DNA of 64,000 nt, taken from Synergistaceae bacterium. Its GTDB lineage: Bacteria; Synergistota; Synergistia; Synergistales; Aminobacteriaceae. A model generated the notes under the pieces. It was not told the DNA's origin. It saw only the letters and a list, made by a program, of their open reading frames with translations, and made no database searches. The stretch spans positions 1 through 64,000 of the forward strand of contig JAIRYN010000051.1 in the NCBI GenBank assembly GCA_031267575.1. Direction: 5' to 3'. The translations under genes were made by a program, and so were the position numbers. Below are positions 52,298 to 59,884 of this stretch, one piece after another. Each line of letters opens with the position of its first letter. Positions within the stretch are counted from its first letter, which is position 1.

Positions 52298-53833
52298 ATG
52301 GCTAAAGATACGGTGGTGTTGAACGGGCTATCTCTTTCCCTTGAGGACGTCGCCAAGGTCGCACGGGAAGGCTGCGAAGCGAAATTGGATCTAGAAGCGG
52401 CCGAGGCAGTGGAGGAGGCTGCCGCCCTCGTGGAAACTTGGGCCTCCTCGGATCAAGTGGTCTATGGCATCACCACAGGATTTGGAGACTTGGCCTCCGT
52501 CAAAATCTCCCCCAAAGACCGTCGCATCCTTCAGGAAAACTTGCTCCGTAGTCACGCCTGCGGAGTGGGTACCCCCTACCCTGTGGATGTGACCCGCGCC
52601 ATCATGCTTCTGCGCGTTAATACCCTCAGCCGCGGATATTCTGGAATAAGTCTCGCCACTTTAAACGGACTCGTCAAGCTCCTGAACGCTAACATCCATC
52701 CACTGATTCCCCGCCAGGGATCTGTCGGGGCTTCGGGGGATCTGTGCCCCCTGTCGCATTTGGCCATCGCGCTACTGGGCGATGGGGACGCGGAGTACAA
52801 GGGAAAGATTATCCCCGTAAAAGAAGCTCTGGCCCAAGAGGGCCTCAAACCCATTGCCCTGGGAGCCAAAGAGGGTTTGGCGCTCAACAACGGTACGACC
52901 GTCATGAACGCGGTAGGCGCGCTCGCGCTCTTGGACGCGGAAAAGCTCGCCAAAACGGCGGACATCGTCGCGGCCCTATCTCTGGAGGCCCTCCACGGAG
53001 TGCCCTACGCCTACGACGCCCGCACCCATGCCCTACGCGCTTATAGAGGGCAAGGCAACGTCGCCTCCAATATCCGCCGGCTCATCGAAGGTAGCGAAAT
53101 CATAGAACGCTATAAACAAAACCGAGTGCAGGATGCGTATTCCCTACGTTGCGCGCCTCAGGTTCATGGAGCCAGCCGCGACGCGCTCTCCTACATCCGA
53201 TCCGTCCTTGAAACCGAGATCAACTCCGTGACGGACAATCCACTGATCTTCCCCAAGGAAAAAGAGGCTTTGAGTGGAGGCAATTTTCACGGACAACCCT
53301 TAGCTTTGGCGATGGATTTCTTCGGTATCGCGATGGCGGAGTTCGCCAGCATCTCCGAACGTCGTCAAGCTCGCATGGTCGACGCTTCTCTCTCCGGTCT
53401 GCCACCCTTTATCATTGAGGACTGCGGCCTCAACAGCGGCTTCATGATTCCCCAGTACACCTCCGCCGCGCTGGTGTCCGAAAACAAAGTTCTCGCTCAT
53501 CCCTCCTCCGTTGATTCGATCCCTACATCGGCGAACCAGGAGGATCATGTTTCCATGGGCGGGTACGCCGCCAGAAAGGCGGTCTCCATTTTGGAGAACA
53601 CCCGCAAAGTTTTGGCCATCGAGATGCTCCTGGCTGCCCAGGCCCTCAACTTCAGTCTTTTATACCTCAAGCCGGGGCGCGGCACTCTGGCAGCGCACAG
53701 TTGTATCCGCCGCGTCGTGCCCTACATCCGAAAAGACGAGTATCTTCATCCTCTGATGCAGCGTATCATCGAGCTGACGGAGCGCGGTAGCGTCGTCGAA
53801 GCGGTGGAGTCCGAAATTGGGGAACTGGCTTAA
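52298..53833 (+). CDS. hutH: Histidine ammonia-lyase
   Basis: Cytosolic enzyme of 511 residues converting histidine to urocanate and ammonia, the entry step of histidine fermentation. The MIO prosthetic group forms from Ala145-Ser146-Gly147 in GSVGASGDLCPLSH. Conserved YGITTGFGDLA and DAYSLRCAPQVHGASRD are present, as is SGGNFHGQPLA. AAGGAGG lies before the ATG. No hutU, hutI or hutG gene is nearby, so the rest of the pathway is elsewhere or absent. Confidence 0.96.
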   Translation: MAKDTVVLNGLSLSLEDVAKVAREGCEAKLDLEAAEAVEEAAALVETWASSDQVVYGITTGFGDLASVKISPKDRRILQENLLRSHACGVGTPYPVDVTRAIMLLRVNTLSRGYSGISLATLNGLVKLLNANIHPLIPRQGSVGASGDLCPLSHLAIALLGDGDAEYKGKIIPVKEALAQEGLKPIALGAKEGLALNNGTTVMNAVGALALLDAEKLAKTADIVAALSLEALHGVPYAYDARTHALRAYRGQGNVASNIRRLIEGSEIIERYKQNRVQDAYSLRCAPQVHGASRDALSYIRSVLETEINSVTDNPLIFPKEKEALSGGNFHGQPLALAMDFFGIAMAEFASISERRQARMVDASLSGLPPFIIEDCGLNSGFMIPQYTSAALVSENKVLAHPSSVDSIPTSANQEDHVSMGGYAARKAVSILENTRKVLAIEMLLAAQALNFSLLYLKPGRGTLAAHSCIRRVVPYIRKDEYLHPLMQRIIELTERGSVVEAVESEIGELA

Positions 53834-53938
53834 ATCGACCTGAATTTATACATCCTGAATTTATACATCAAATACTCCCGTGACCGGACGCAGAGCTGTC
53901 ATTTACTCTTAGCGCTCGGTCAAGCGTTTATGTGGTTA

Positions 53939-54155
53939 TCAAGATAAAACAATTCCTTGACACACTCCCACGACAAAAGTCGTGGGAGTGTAAGATCGAC
54001 AAAGACAGCCGACTGAAACCGGTCTTACATCTTTTCCTTTAAGAGTGGATGTCCCTACTCTGAGAATATTTACAGCCGCCTTGATATCCCGATTGATATC
54101 CCGATTGATATCCCGGTCGTGTTCCGCCCCGCACCTCACGTTGATAAACCATAAA
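53939..54155 (-). pseudogene. TnpB (IS200/IS605-type) C-terminal remnant, copy 2
   Basis: From a GTG at 54139 the frame reads MRCGAEHDRDINRDINRDIK then AAVNILRVG, the C-terminal zinc finger/RuvC end of TnpB. The HDRDIN motif is expanded by two extra RDIN units (12-bp repeats at 54082-54117). About 80% of TnpB is missing. The left part is a perfect hairpin resembling an IS605 right end. The 5' limit (just after CCATAAAA) matches copy 1 at 6206-6349 and abuts the inverted mini-copy at 54156. Confidence 0.75.
53963..53990. repeat. Perfect hairpin at the TnpB remnant right end
   Basis: A 12-bp stem (CACTCCCACGAC/GTCGTGGGAGTG) with an AAAA loop. In IS200/IS605 elements such a hairpin marks the right end bound by TnpA and forms part of the TnpB guide RNA scaffold. 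Confidence 0.8.
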
Positions 54156-54352
54156 ATGAATCATGAAACACATCCGCACAAAAAAGTCTCTGAAAAAAGT
54201 TTTGATCTTTTACAATAGAGTTATTTTGCAAAAACGTTCTGCTGAGACTATATATACCTTCTTCTATCGAAAAAAATTCCACTTGCTGAGACGACATGCT
54301 CATCAGCATGTAAATTCACTAACTGAGACTATCAAAAAGCGTACTTTTTGAT
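54156..54352 (-). pseudogene. Inverted, internally deleted copy of the F420-hydrogenase-beta-like gene
   Basis: Read on the minus strand, 54352-54280 matches the 5' region of the gene on the other side (54459-54532) almost base for base. It then joins at a GGA microhomology to the equivalent of 55580-55705, giving FCKITLL(stop)KIKTFFRDFF against FCKITLLRKIKTFFRDFF in the full gene. About 1.05 kb between those points is absent. The copy and the gene are head to head, with about 105 bp between the arms. Confidence 0.85.
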
Positions 54353-54527
54353 AAAACCTCAGAATTGAAATTTGGACTCAAAATTTTGGAATAATTATGG
54401 TAGAATACTTAGGAAAAAATTAGCTATTTTGCTGTTGCTAACCAGTGATAGAGTGACTGTCAAAAAGTACACATTTTGATAGTTTCTTAGTGAATTTACA
54501 TGCTGATGAGCATGTCATCTCGGCAAG
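54282..54527. repeat. Long inverted repeat, about 70-bp arms around a 105-bp spacer
   Basis: The arms at about 54282-54352 and 54457-54527 share long identical runs such as TGAATTTACATGCTGATGAG. They arise from the inverted mini-copy. The A/T-rich spacer holds promoter-like boxes for the rightward gene (TTGGAC 54372-54377, TATGGT 54396-54401, 18-bp spacing). Confidence 0.85.
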
Positions 54528-54544
54528 TGGAGGTCTTGGTTAAT

Positions 54545-55729
54545 TTGCATATCAATCCTATGCGGAAGGAATTATGCACCGGTTGCTGTGCTTGCGCAAC
54601 TCGTTGTCCACGCCAATGCATCGCTATGCATGCGGATGAAGAGGGTTTTCTGTATCCTGTCACAAACGAGGAAAAGTGTGTGAAGTGTGGTGTCTGTGAA
54701 TCTCTCTGTCCTGTATTCAATAAACCCTCAATATCGATAGATCCATTCAACGCGGTAGCGTTTGCTTGCGTTAACAAGAATCAAAATGTTCGATTGAAGA
54801 GTTCTTCCGGGGGTATTTTTTCATTGATTGCGGAGCGGGTATTGGCCAGTGGCGGGGTTGTTTTCGGGGTTGCTTTTGATGAGAATTTTCACGTTGAACA
54901 TCGATATGCTGAAACGAGAGAAAACGCGATGGCGTTTCGGCAATCTAAGTATGTTCAGAGTTGGATCGGAGATGTTTATCGCCAGGTAGAAATTTTCTTA
55001 AAGCAAAGACGGCTGGTTTTATTTTGCGGGACTCCATGTCAAACGGCTGGGCTTCACGCTTATCTAGGCGGAACACATGATCTTTTGCTTACGCAGGATC
55101 TGATTTGTCACGGCGTTTCAAGCCCAAGGGTGTGGGAAAGCTATTTAGCGATGCATAAACGTAGAGCTGCTTCTGTTATAAAAGATGTGCATTTCCGAAA
55201 TAAAAGCAGGGGATGGCGGCAAATTTCAGTAAAGATCACGTTCGAAAGCGGGAAAGAATATTGTCGAACATATAGCACAGATCTTTTTATGCGAGGTTTT
55301 CTGGCCGGGTTATATCTTCGGCCATCGTGCTACGCCTGTGCTTTTAAAACAATACACCGCCAAACGGATTTTACCTTGGCCGATTTTTGGGGGGTACAAC
55401 ATCTCTGCCCTGAGTTGGACGACAATAAAGGAACTTCACTTGTCTTTGTCAATACCTTGAAAGGCATAGATTTATTTAGATCTATTATGGATGACATGCT
55501 GGCCATGCCGGTGGATACCGTTAATTCGGCGCGATTTAACCCTTCCATGGAGCATTCAGCAGCCCTTCCTAAAGATAGAGGAATTTTTTTCGATAGGTTT
55601 CGTGAAGAAGGTATAGCCGCAGTCAAAGGTTTTTGCAAAATAACCCTATTGCGAAAGATAAAAACTTTTTTCAGAGACTTTTTTAGGCGGGTGTATTTCA
55701 TGTTTCATTCCGGATTACCGGAAAAATAA
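54545..55729 (+). CDS. F420 hydrogenase/dehydrogenase beta-subunit-like iron-sulfur protein
   Basis: Protein of 394 residues. Two 4Fe-4S motifs open it: CTGCCACATRCPRQC and CVKCGVCESLCPVF. The Coenzyme F420 hydrogenase beta-subunit domains follow (SSSGGIFSLIAERVL, FCGTPCQTAGLHAYL, DLICHGVSSP). Outside methanogens, such proteins are common in polysaccharide gene clusters beside flippases and pyruvyltransferases, with unproved redox roles. The start is uncertain: TTG 54545 lies 10 bp after GGAGGT, and ATG 54560 is the next; the frame is open from 54500 inside the inverted repeat. Base composition is lower in G+C than the surroundings, fitting transfer. Confidence 0.8.
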   Translation: MHINPMRKELCTGCCACATRCPRQCIAMHADEEGFLYPVTNEEKCVKCGVCESLCPVFNKPSISIDPFNAVAFACVNKNQNVRLKSSSGGIFSLIAERVLASGGVVFGVAFDENFHVEHRYAETRENAMAFRQSKYVQSWIGDVYRQVEIFLKQRRLVLFCGTPCQTAGLHAYLGGTHDLLLTQDLICHGVSSPRVWESYLAMHKRRAASVIKDVHFRNKSRGWRQISVKITFESGKEYCRTYSTDLFMRGFLAGLYLRPSCYACAFKTIHRQTDFTLADFWGVQHLCPELDDNKGTSLVFVNTLKGIDLFRSIMDDMLAMPVDTVNSARFNPSMEHSAALPKDRGIFFDRFREEGIAAVKGFCKITLLRKIKTFFRDFFRRVYFMFHSGLPEK

Positions 55730-55819
55730 GCTTAGATTCTTATCCGAAAAAGAAACAAGGTATGGTATTATGTTGTGGAAATAAATTGATTTTGAGGTAG
55801 TGGATCAAAAAATGTTGCA

Positions 55820-57388
55820 TTGGAGGAGAGATTCAATAGACTACTTAAAAAATGTTTCAGATGTTTTATCTGTGATATGAAAATCAGCGCAATTATGGCG
55901 TATGCCAATCTTTTTGTAAATCTACTTTATCATGTATTGATTACTCCCGTTGTCATACGGTTGTACGGGCAAAGCGAATACGGAATATTCAGCGTATGTA
56001 CCTCGGTGATTCAATATCTCAACCTCTTTCAATTCGGGTTCGGGACGACGTATATGCGTTACTTCATCAAGTTCGAACAGCAGGAGAATCAGCGCAAAGC
56101 TGAGGAACTTAACGGTATGTTCCTTTTAATTTATGCGATAATCATTGTTGTTGTGATTGTCGCAGGGATATTTCTTGTCGTAAACATAGAATCCGTTTTG
56201 GGTGAAAAAATTACCACCAGCGAATACGCTACGGCAAAAAAGCTCTTGGTTTTGATGCTTATCAATATGACGGTTACGTTGTCCACAACACAGTTTACAA
56301 TCTTTGCAATGATCCGTGAAAAATTTGTTTTTCAAAAGGGACTCACTCTATGCGTCTCCGCGGTTAAGCCGTTCGCAGTACTTTTAATCGTTCTTTTAGG
56401 GTATAAATCCGTGGAGGTGACAATGTTCATAACTTTCTTGACATTGTTTTCCTCGGTCATTTCAGCCTGGTATTGCTTCGCAAGGTTAAAAATGAAATTT
56501 CGTTTCTCCGGTTTCGATATCCAACTCTTTTCGGAGATGAGTAGTTTTACATTTTTTATCTTCTTGCAGCAAATTATGGACATAATCAACTGGCAGATCG
56601 ACAAATTTCTGGTAGCCCGATTTTGGGGAGCGAAAGAAGCGGCCGTTTATGCGGTAGGCGCACTTTTTTGTAACGTATATCTACAATTTTCCACGGCCAT
56701 TACTCAACTGTTTGTGCCGAGGGCAAATAGAATCGTAGCACAAAAATTGGGAGATGAGCCTTTATCTGATTTGCTCATTAAAACAGGGCGAATCCAATTT
56801 TTCATTGTTACGTTTGTAATGCTTTCCTTTATTGTTTTCGGCCAAAGCGGGATACATTTTTTCGTGGGGAAAGGGTACGAGAACGTGTATTACGTGGGAT
56901 TGTTTCTGATGCTCCCTCTCATAATGCCGCTATCGATGAACCTTGCCATCCACATCTTACGAGCGAAAGCAAAACACAAAGTACAATCTGTTATCTATAT
57001 ATTGGTAGCTTTTTTAAACTTCCTTGTCAGCATTCCCCTCTGTAGATTTTATGGCGAGGTAGGAGCTGCTTTTGGTACATTTATAGGAATGATTGTGGCA
57101 AATAACATTATCCAGATAATATATATTCAAAAAGTCGGCGGCCTTGATATAAAACGATGGTTCAGAGAAATTTTTTCAATTTGCCAGTCTTTTGTGATCC
57201 CAATAGTCGTCGGAATGTTTATAATGATATTTATAGATACTATGTACATTCCTGCATTTCTGGTATCAGGAGTTTTTTTTACAATGGTGTATATGGGCTC
57301 GGCATGGCGTTTGGGGATGAACGCAGAAGAAAAAAAGATCATTTCTACTTCTATTGGAATCATATTTAAAAACGTAGGTAAAAAATGA
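55820..57388 (+). CDS. Wzx-type oligosaccharide flippase
   Basis: Polytopic membrane protein of 522 residues with about 12-14 helices, of the MOP/Wzx superfamily that flips lipid-linked oligosaccharide. The opening is ANLFVNLLYHVLITPVVIRL then YGQSEYGIFSV, typical of Wzx. The start is uncertain: TTG 55820 overlaps a GGAGGAG sequence, and ATG 55877 (MKISAIMAYANL) fits the usual flippase N-terminus better but lacks a near ribosome site. The gene is A/T rich like its neighbour, marking a surface-glycan island. Confidence 0.87.
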   Translation: MEERFNRLLKKCFRCFICDMKISAIMAYANLFVNLLYHVLITPVVIRLYGQSEYGIFSVCTSVIQYLNLFQFGFGTTYMRYFIKFEQQENQRKAEELNGMFLLIYAIIIVVVIVAGIFLVVNIESVLGEKITTSEYATAKKLLVLMLINMTVTLSTTQFTIFAMIREKFVFQKGLTLCVSAVKPFAVLLIVLLGYKSVEVTMFITFLTLFSSVISAWYCFARLKMKFRFSGFDIQLFSEMSSFTFFIFLQQIMDIINWQIDKFLVARFWGAKEAAVYAVGALFCNVYLQFSTAITQLFVPRANRIVAQKLGDEPLSDLLIKTGRIQFFIVTFVMLSFIVFGQSGIHFFVGKGYENVYYVGLFLMLPLIMPLSMNLAIHILRAKAKHKVQSVIYILVAFLNFLVSIPLCRFYGEVGAAFGTFIGMIVANNIIQIIYIQKVGGLDIKRWFREIFSICQSFVIPIVVGMFIMIFIDTMYIPAFLVSGVFFTMVYMGSAWRLGMNAEEKKIISTSIGIIFKNVGKK

Positions 57389-57439
57389 ATGCCGACGATT
57401 GCGGATATTTTGGGCAGCGGATATTTTGGGCAGTGGGAC

Positions 57440-57489
57440 AAATCTGTTGAAATCTGTTGAAATCTGTTGAAGTTGAAATCTGTTGAAAT
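57440..57489. repeat. Decamer tandem repeat (AAATCTGTTG, 4-5 copies)
   Basis: Four AAATCTGTTG units, one followed by an extra AAGTTG, lie in the gap between the convergent flippase and aminotransferase genes. A neighbouring GCGGATATTTTGGGCA is also present twice (about 57401-57432). Confidence 0.9.
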
Positions 57490-57531
57490 TGGAGAGAACG
57501 TGAAAAAATTGGGAATGTCTCTATTACAATA

Positions 57532-57564
57532 GACCGCGGTCCCCGCTTTGCGAATAGCGCGGTC
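57532..57564. terminator. GC-rich hairpin between convergent genes
   Basis: A 7-bp stem (GACCGCG/CGCGGTC) with a long loop lies 20 bp beyond the aminotransferase stop. There is no strong T-run; a terminator role is tentative. Confidence 0.4.
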
Positions 57565-57583
57565 CGCGGAGGAGTCTTCGAAT

Positions 57584-58744
57584 TTATCCGTTGATAAATT
57601 TTTTGATGCAGTCCACCACTCGTATAACGTCATCTTCCTCCATCAGCGGGAAAAGCGGTAAAGAAATCGCGCTCTCGTAAAAACGCTCCGCCTCTGGAAA
57701 GTCGCCTTTCTTGTAGTTGAAGCGCTTTTTATAATAAGGATGCAGTGGAACAGGTGGGTAATGTACCTGGAGCCGGACGTCGTTTTCGGCCAGATAAGAA
57801 AAAAGCGCGCCTCGAATCTCCGGGGATACGCGAATGGGGAAAAGATGATAGGCGTGTCCGTCGTTGGCCGGCGGCTGTAAAACACCCCGCAACCCTGCTA
57901 TGAGTCCCCGATAGAGAGCCACCAGCTCGTGTCTTTTTCCGAGAAAAGCGTCGAGACGCTTCAACTGACTCAGTCCCAGCGCACAGTGAATGTCCGATAG
58001 GCGATAGTTGTAGCCTAGAGTGAGCATCTCGCTATGCCAGGGGCCATCCGCGGCTTCCGTAAATTGAGCGGGGTCTCGAGTGATGCCATGGTTGCGGAAA
58101 AGTCTCAAGCGCTTGGCAAAGGCATCTTGATTGGTCGCAACCGCCCCTCCCTCGCCGGTGGTGATCTGCTTCACCGGGTGGAAGCTGAAAGCCGTCATAT
58201 CCGCGTCGTAACCAATCTTATGAGGAGAATTGTAGTTCCGATAGCTTCCCCGGTATCCGCCCAAAGCGTGGCAGGCATCCTCGATCAAAACCGCGCCATA
58301 CTCTTGGGCCATAAACTTGAAGGGCTCAATGTCGAAAGGGTAACCCGCGAAACTGACGGGAAGGATTACCTTGATCTTTCGAGGCAGTTCTTCAAGCTTC
58401 CGTTCCGCCTTGATGGGATCCATACAGAGCGTCCCGCGATCAATATCCGCGAAAACAGGCTCCGCCCCTACGTAAAGCGCCGCGTTTGCCGTCGCCGCAA
58501 AGGTCAAGGGCGTGGTCAACAGCCAGTCTCCTTCTTTTAATCCAGCCGCCGCCACGGCGCCATGTAACGCGGCGGTTCCACTAGAAAACACAATGACATG
58601 GCGTACTCCGATGTACTCCGCCAATGCTTTTTCGAAACGATCAACGACGGGTCCTTGTGTGAGCCAGTCTCCCTGCAGAGCTTCTGTCACCTCGGAGATA
58701 TCGTCACAGTCGATCCACTGTCGTCCGTAAGATAAGGACTTCAA
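57584..58744 (-). CDS. PseC-type UDP-sugar aminotransferase (DegT/DnrJ/EryC1 family)
   Basis: PLP-dependent aminotransferase of 386 residues. It opens with SYGRQWIDCDDISEVTEALQ and GDWLTQGPVVDRFE, and the PLP lysine is in FSFHPVKQITTGEGGA. These features and the length match PseC, which makes UDP-4-amino-4,6-dideoxy-AltNAc in pseudaminic acid synthesis for flagellin or surface glycans. No PseB, PseH, PseG, PseI or PseF gene is in the window, so the exact sugar is not certain. ArnB-like activity is the alternative. Confidence 0.85.
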   Translation of the reverse strand: MKSLSYGRQWIDCDDISEVTEALQGDWLTQGPVVDRFEKALAEYIGVRHVIVFSSGTAALHGAVAAAGLKEGDWLLTTPLTFAATANAALYVGAEPVFADIDRGTLCMDPIKAERKLEELPRKIKVILPVSFAGYPFDIEPFKFMAQEYGAVLIEDACHALGGYRGSYRNYNSPHKIGYDADMTAFSFHPVKQITTGEGGAVATNQDAFAKRLRLFRNHGITRDPAQFTEAADGPWHSEMLTLGYNYRLSDIHCALGLSQLKRLDAFLGKRHELVALYRGLIAGLRGVLQPPANDGHAYHLFPIRVSPEIRGALFSYLAENDVRLQVHYPPVPLHPYYKKRFNYKKGDFPEAERFYESAISLPLFPLMEEDDVIRVVDCIKKFING

Positions 58745-58774
58745 CTTTCCAACCTCCCATGAATAAGCAATTTG

Positions 58775-58856
58775 TTCTATTCTTCCAATCTATTCTTCCA
58801 ATCTATTTTTCCAACTCTATTCTTCCAACACTATTCTTCGAATCTATTTTTCCAAA
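58775..58856. repeat. 13-bp tandem repeat (TTCTTCCAATCTA, about 6 copies)
   Basis: Six imperfect copies of TTCTTCCAATCTA/TTTTTCCAACTCTA run from the gap into the last codons of the SH3-domain gene. Confidence 0.9.
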
Positions 58857-59848
58857 GTCACCAGAGAGCCGCTGATCCAGCCTTGCTTGTCGCCTACCTC
58901 GTAGCGAATCCGGTACCAGGTGCTACCATCTCTAGCCGCACCTTTCTCCAAAACCCAAAAACGGTCTCCATTGGTTCCCCATCCAATGATATTATCATTG
59001 CGAGAGGTATCGGGAGCAGAGCGTAGCCTCACACTTCGGCCTGAGACAACACCGCGTTGAAGTCCTTCTTCTATCTTTTGGTTCCGTCGAGGGGAAACCT
59101 CTATGATCATCACATCCGGCTCCTGAGGGGTCGAGGGAGAAACGGAATCAAGGTCGCCCATATCAGGTAACGAAAAGATCCGCGCGTCCAGAGGAGGTAA
59201 AACAGGTTCTGCGTATGAAGCGGTTTCCGGAGCGGGAGGGAGAGATGAAACCTCCAACCCCGAAAGGACATTCAACAACGATTCCCCGGACACGATACGT
59301 TCGGGCAAAGAAAACTCGGACAAGGGTAAATCGGAAGAAAGATTATTAGAAGAAAGATTAGAAGAAAGCGCTGGAGAAGTTGACCCTTGCTGAACGTTTT
59401 TTTCGCTTCCGGCGACAACGGTCATCGACGGAAGAATCACGCTGGGCACGAGATCCGATGCCAGATTTGGCTCTTCCGAGAAAAAAAGAGCCAAAATCCA
59501 CTGCCGCCCCGCCTGAACGTAAGAACCTCCAAAACTTTCGGGCCAGTTGGGGATAGCTAGAATAGCGCCAAATGTAAGAAAAACAATCAAGAACACGCTC
59601 GTCAAAAAACAACCGCATCCTTTAGACTTCTCTTCTTCTTCTTTCTCTTCTTTCTCTTCTTCTCTCTCTTTCTCTTCCTCTTCTTTCTCCTGCGGGCGAG
59701 TGACAATATCAATGCCCCCCTCCCTGAGGGCGTTGAGGCGAGCAACGCGATACTCATTTTCTGTAATATAACTCGCCTGCAACAAATCTTGAAGCTCGTC
59801 CAGGCGATCTTTCGTTCCCTTCATGTCTCTTACTTCTTTTATTTCCAT
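58844..59848 (-). CDS. Membrane protein with C-terminal SH3 domain
   Basis: Protein of 334 residues. An N-terminal helical hairpin (RLDELQDLLQASYITENEYR) resembles a SHOCT motif. A Glu/Lys repeat (bases about 59627-59690) and a short Cys-rich stretch (SKGCGCFL) come before a single membrane helix (about 82-105). A Ser/Pro-rich linker leads to a bacterial SH3 domain (VVSGRSVRLRSAPDTSRNDN, then GDKQGWISGSLV). The SH3 domain is presumably periplasmic and may bind peptidoglycan. ATG 59848 has GAGGAG upstream. It follows the AsmA/TamB-like gene by 36 bp. Confidence 0.7.
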   Translation of the reverse strand: MEIKEVRDMKGTKDRLDELQDLLQASYITENEYRVARLNALREGGIDIVTRPQEKEEEEKEREEEKEEKEEEEKSKGCGCFLTSVFLIVFLTFGAILAIPNWPESFGGSYVQAGRQWILALFFSEEPNLASDLVPSVILPSMTVVAGSEKNVQQGSTSPALSSNLSSNNLSSDLPLSEFSLPERIVSGESLLNVLSGLEVSSLPPAPETASYAEPVLPPLDARIFSLPDMGDLDSVSPSTPQEPDVMIIEVSPRRNQKIEEGLQRGVVSGRSVRLRSAPDTSRNDNIIGWGTNGDRFWVLEKGAARDGSTWYRIRYEVGDKQGWISGSLVTLEK

Positions 59849-59884
59849 GAGAGCAACTCCTCGAAAAATAGTCTGGAAAAAGTT

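Noticed and set aside
54163-54351. A 62-codon plus-strand frame upstream of the iron-sulfur protein gene
   Set aside because: It lies on the opposite strand of the inverted mini-copy and is explained by that duplication.
54282-54527. A classic invertible promoter switch
   Set aside because: The arms are fully explained as parts of a duplicated gene, and no recombinase gene is nearby. Inversion remains testable but is not claimed.
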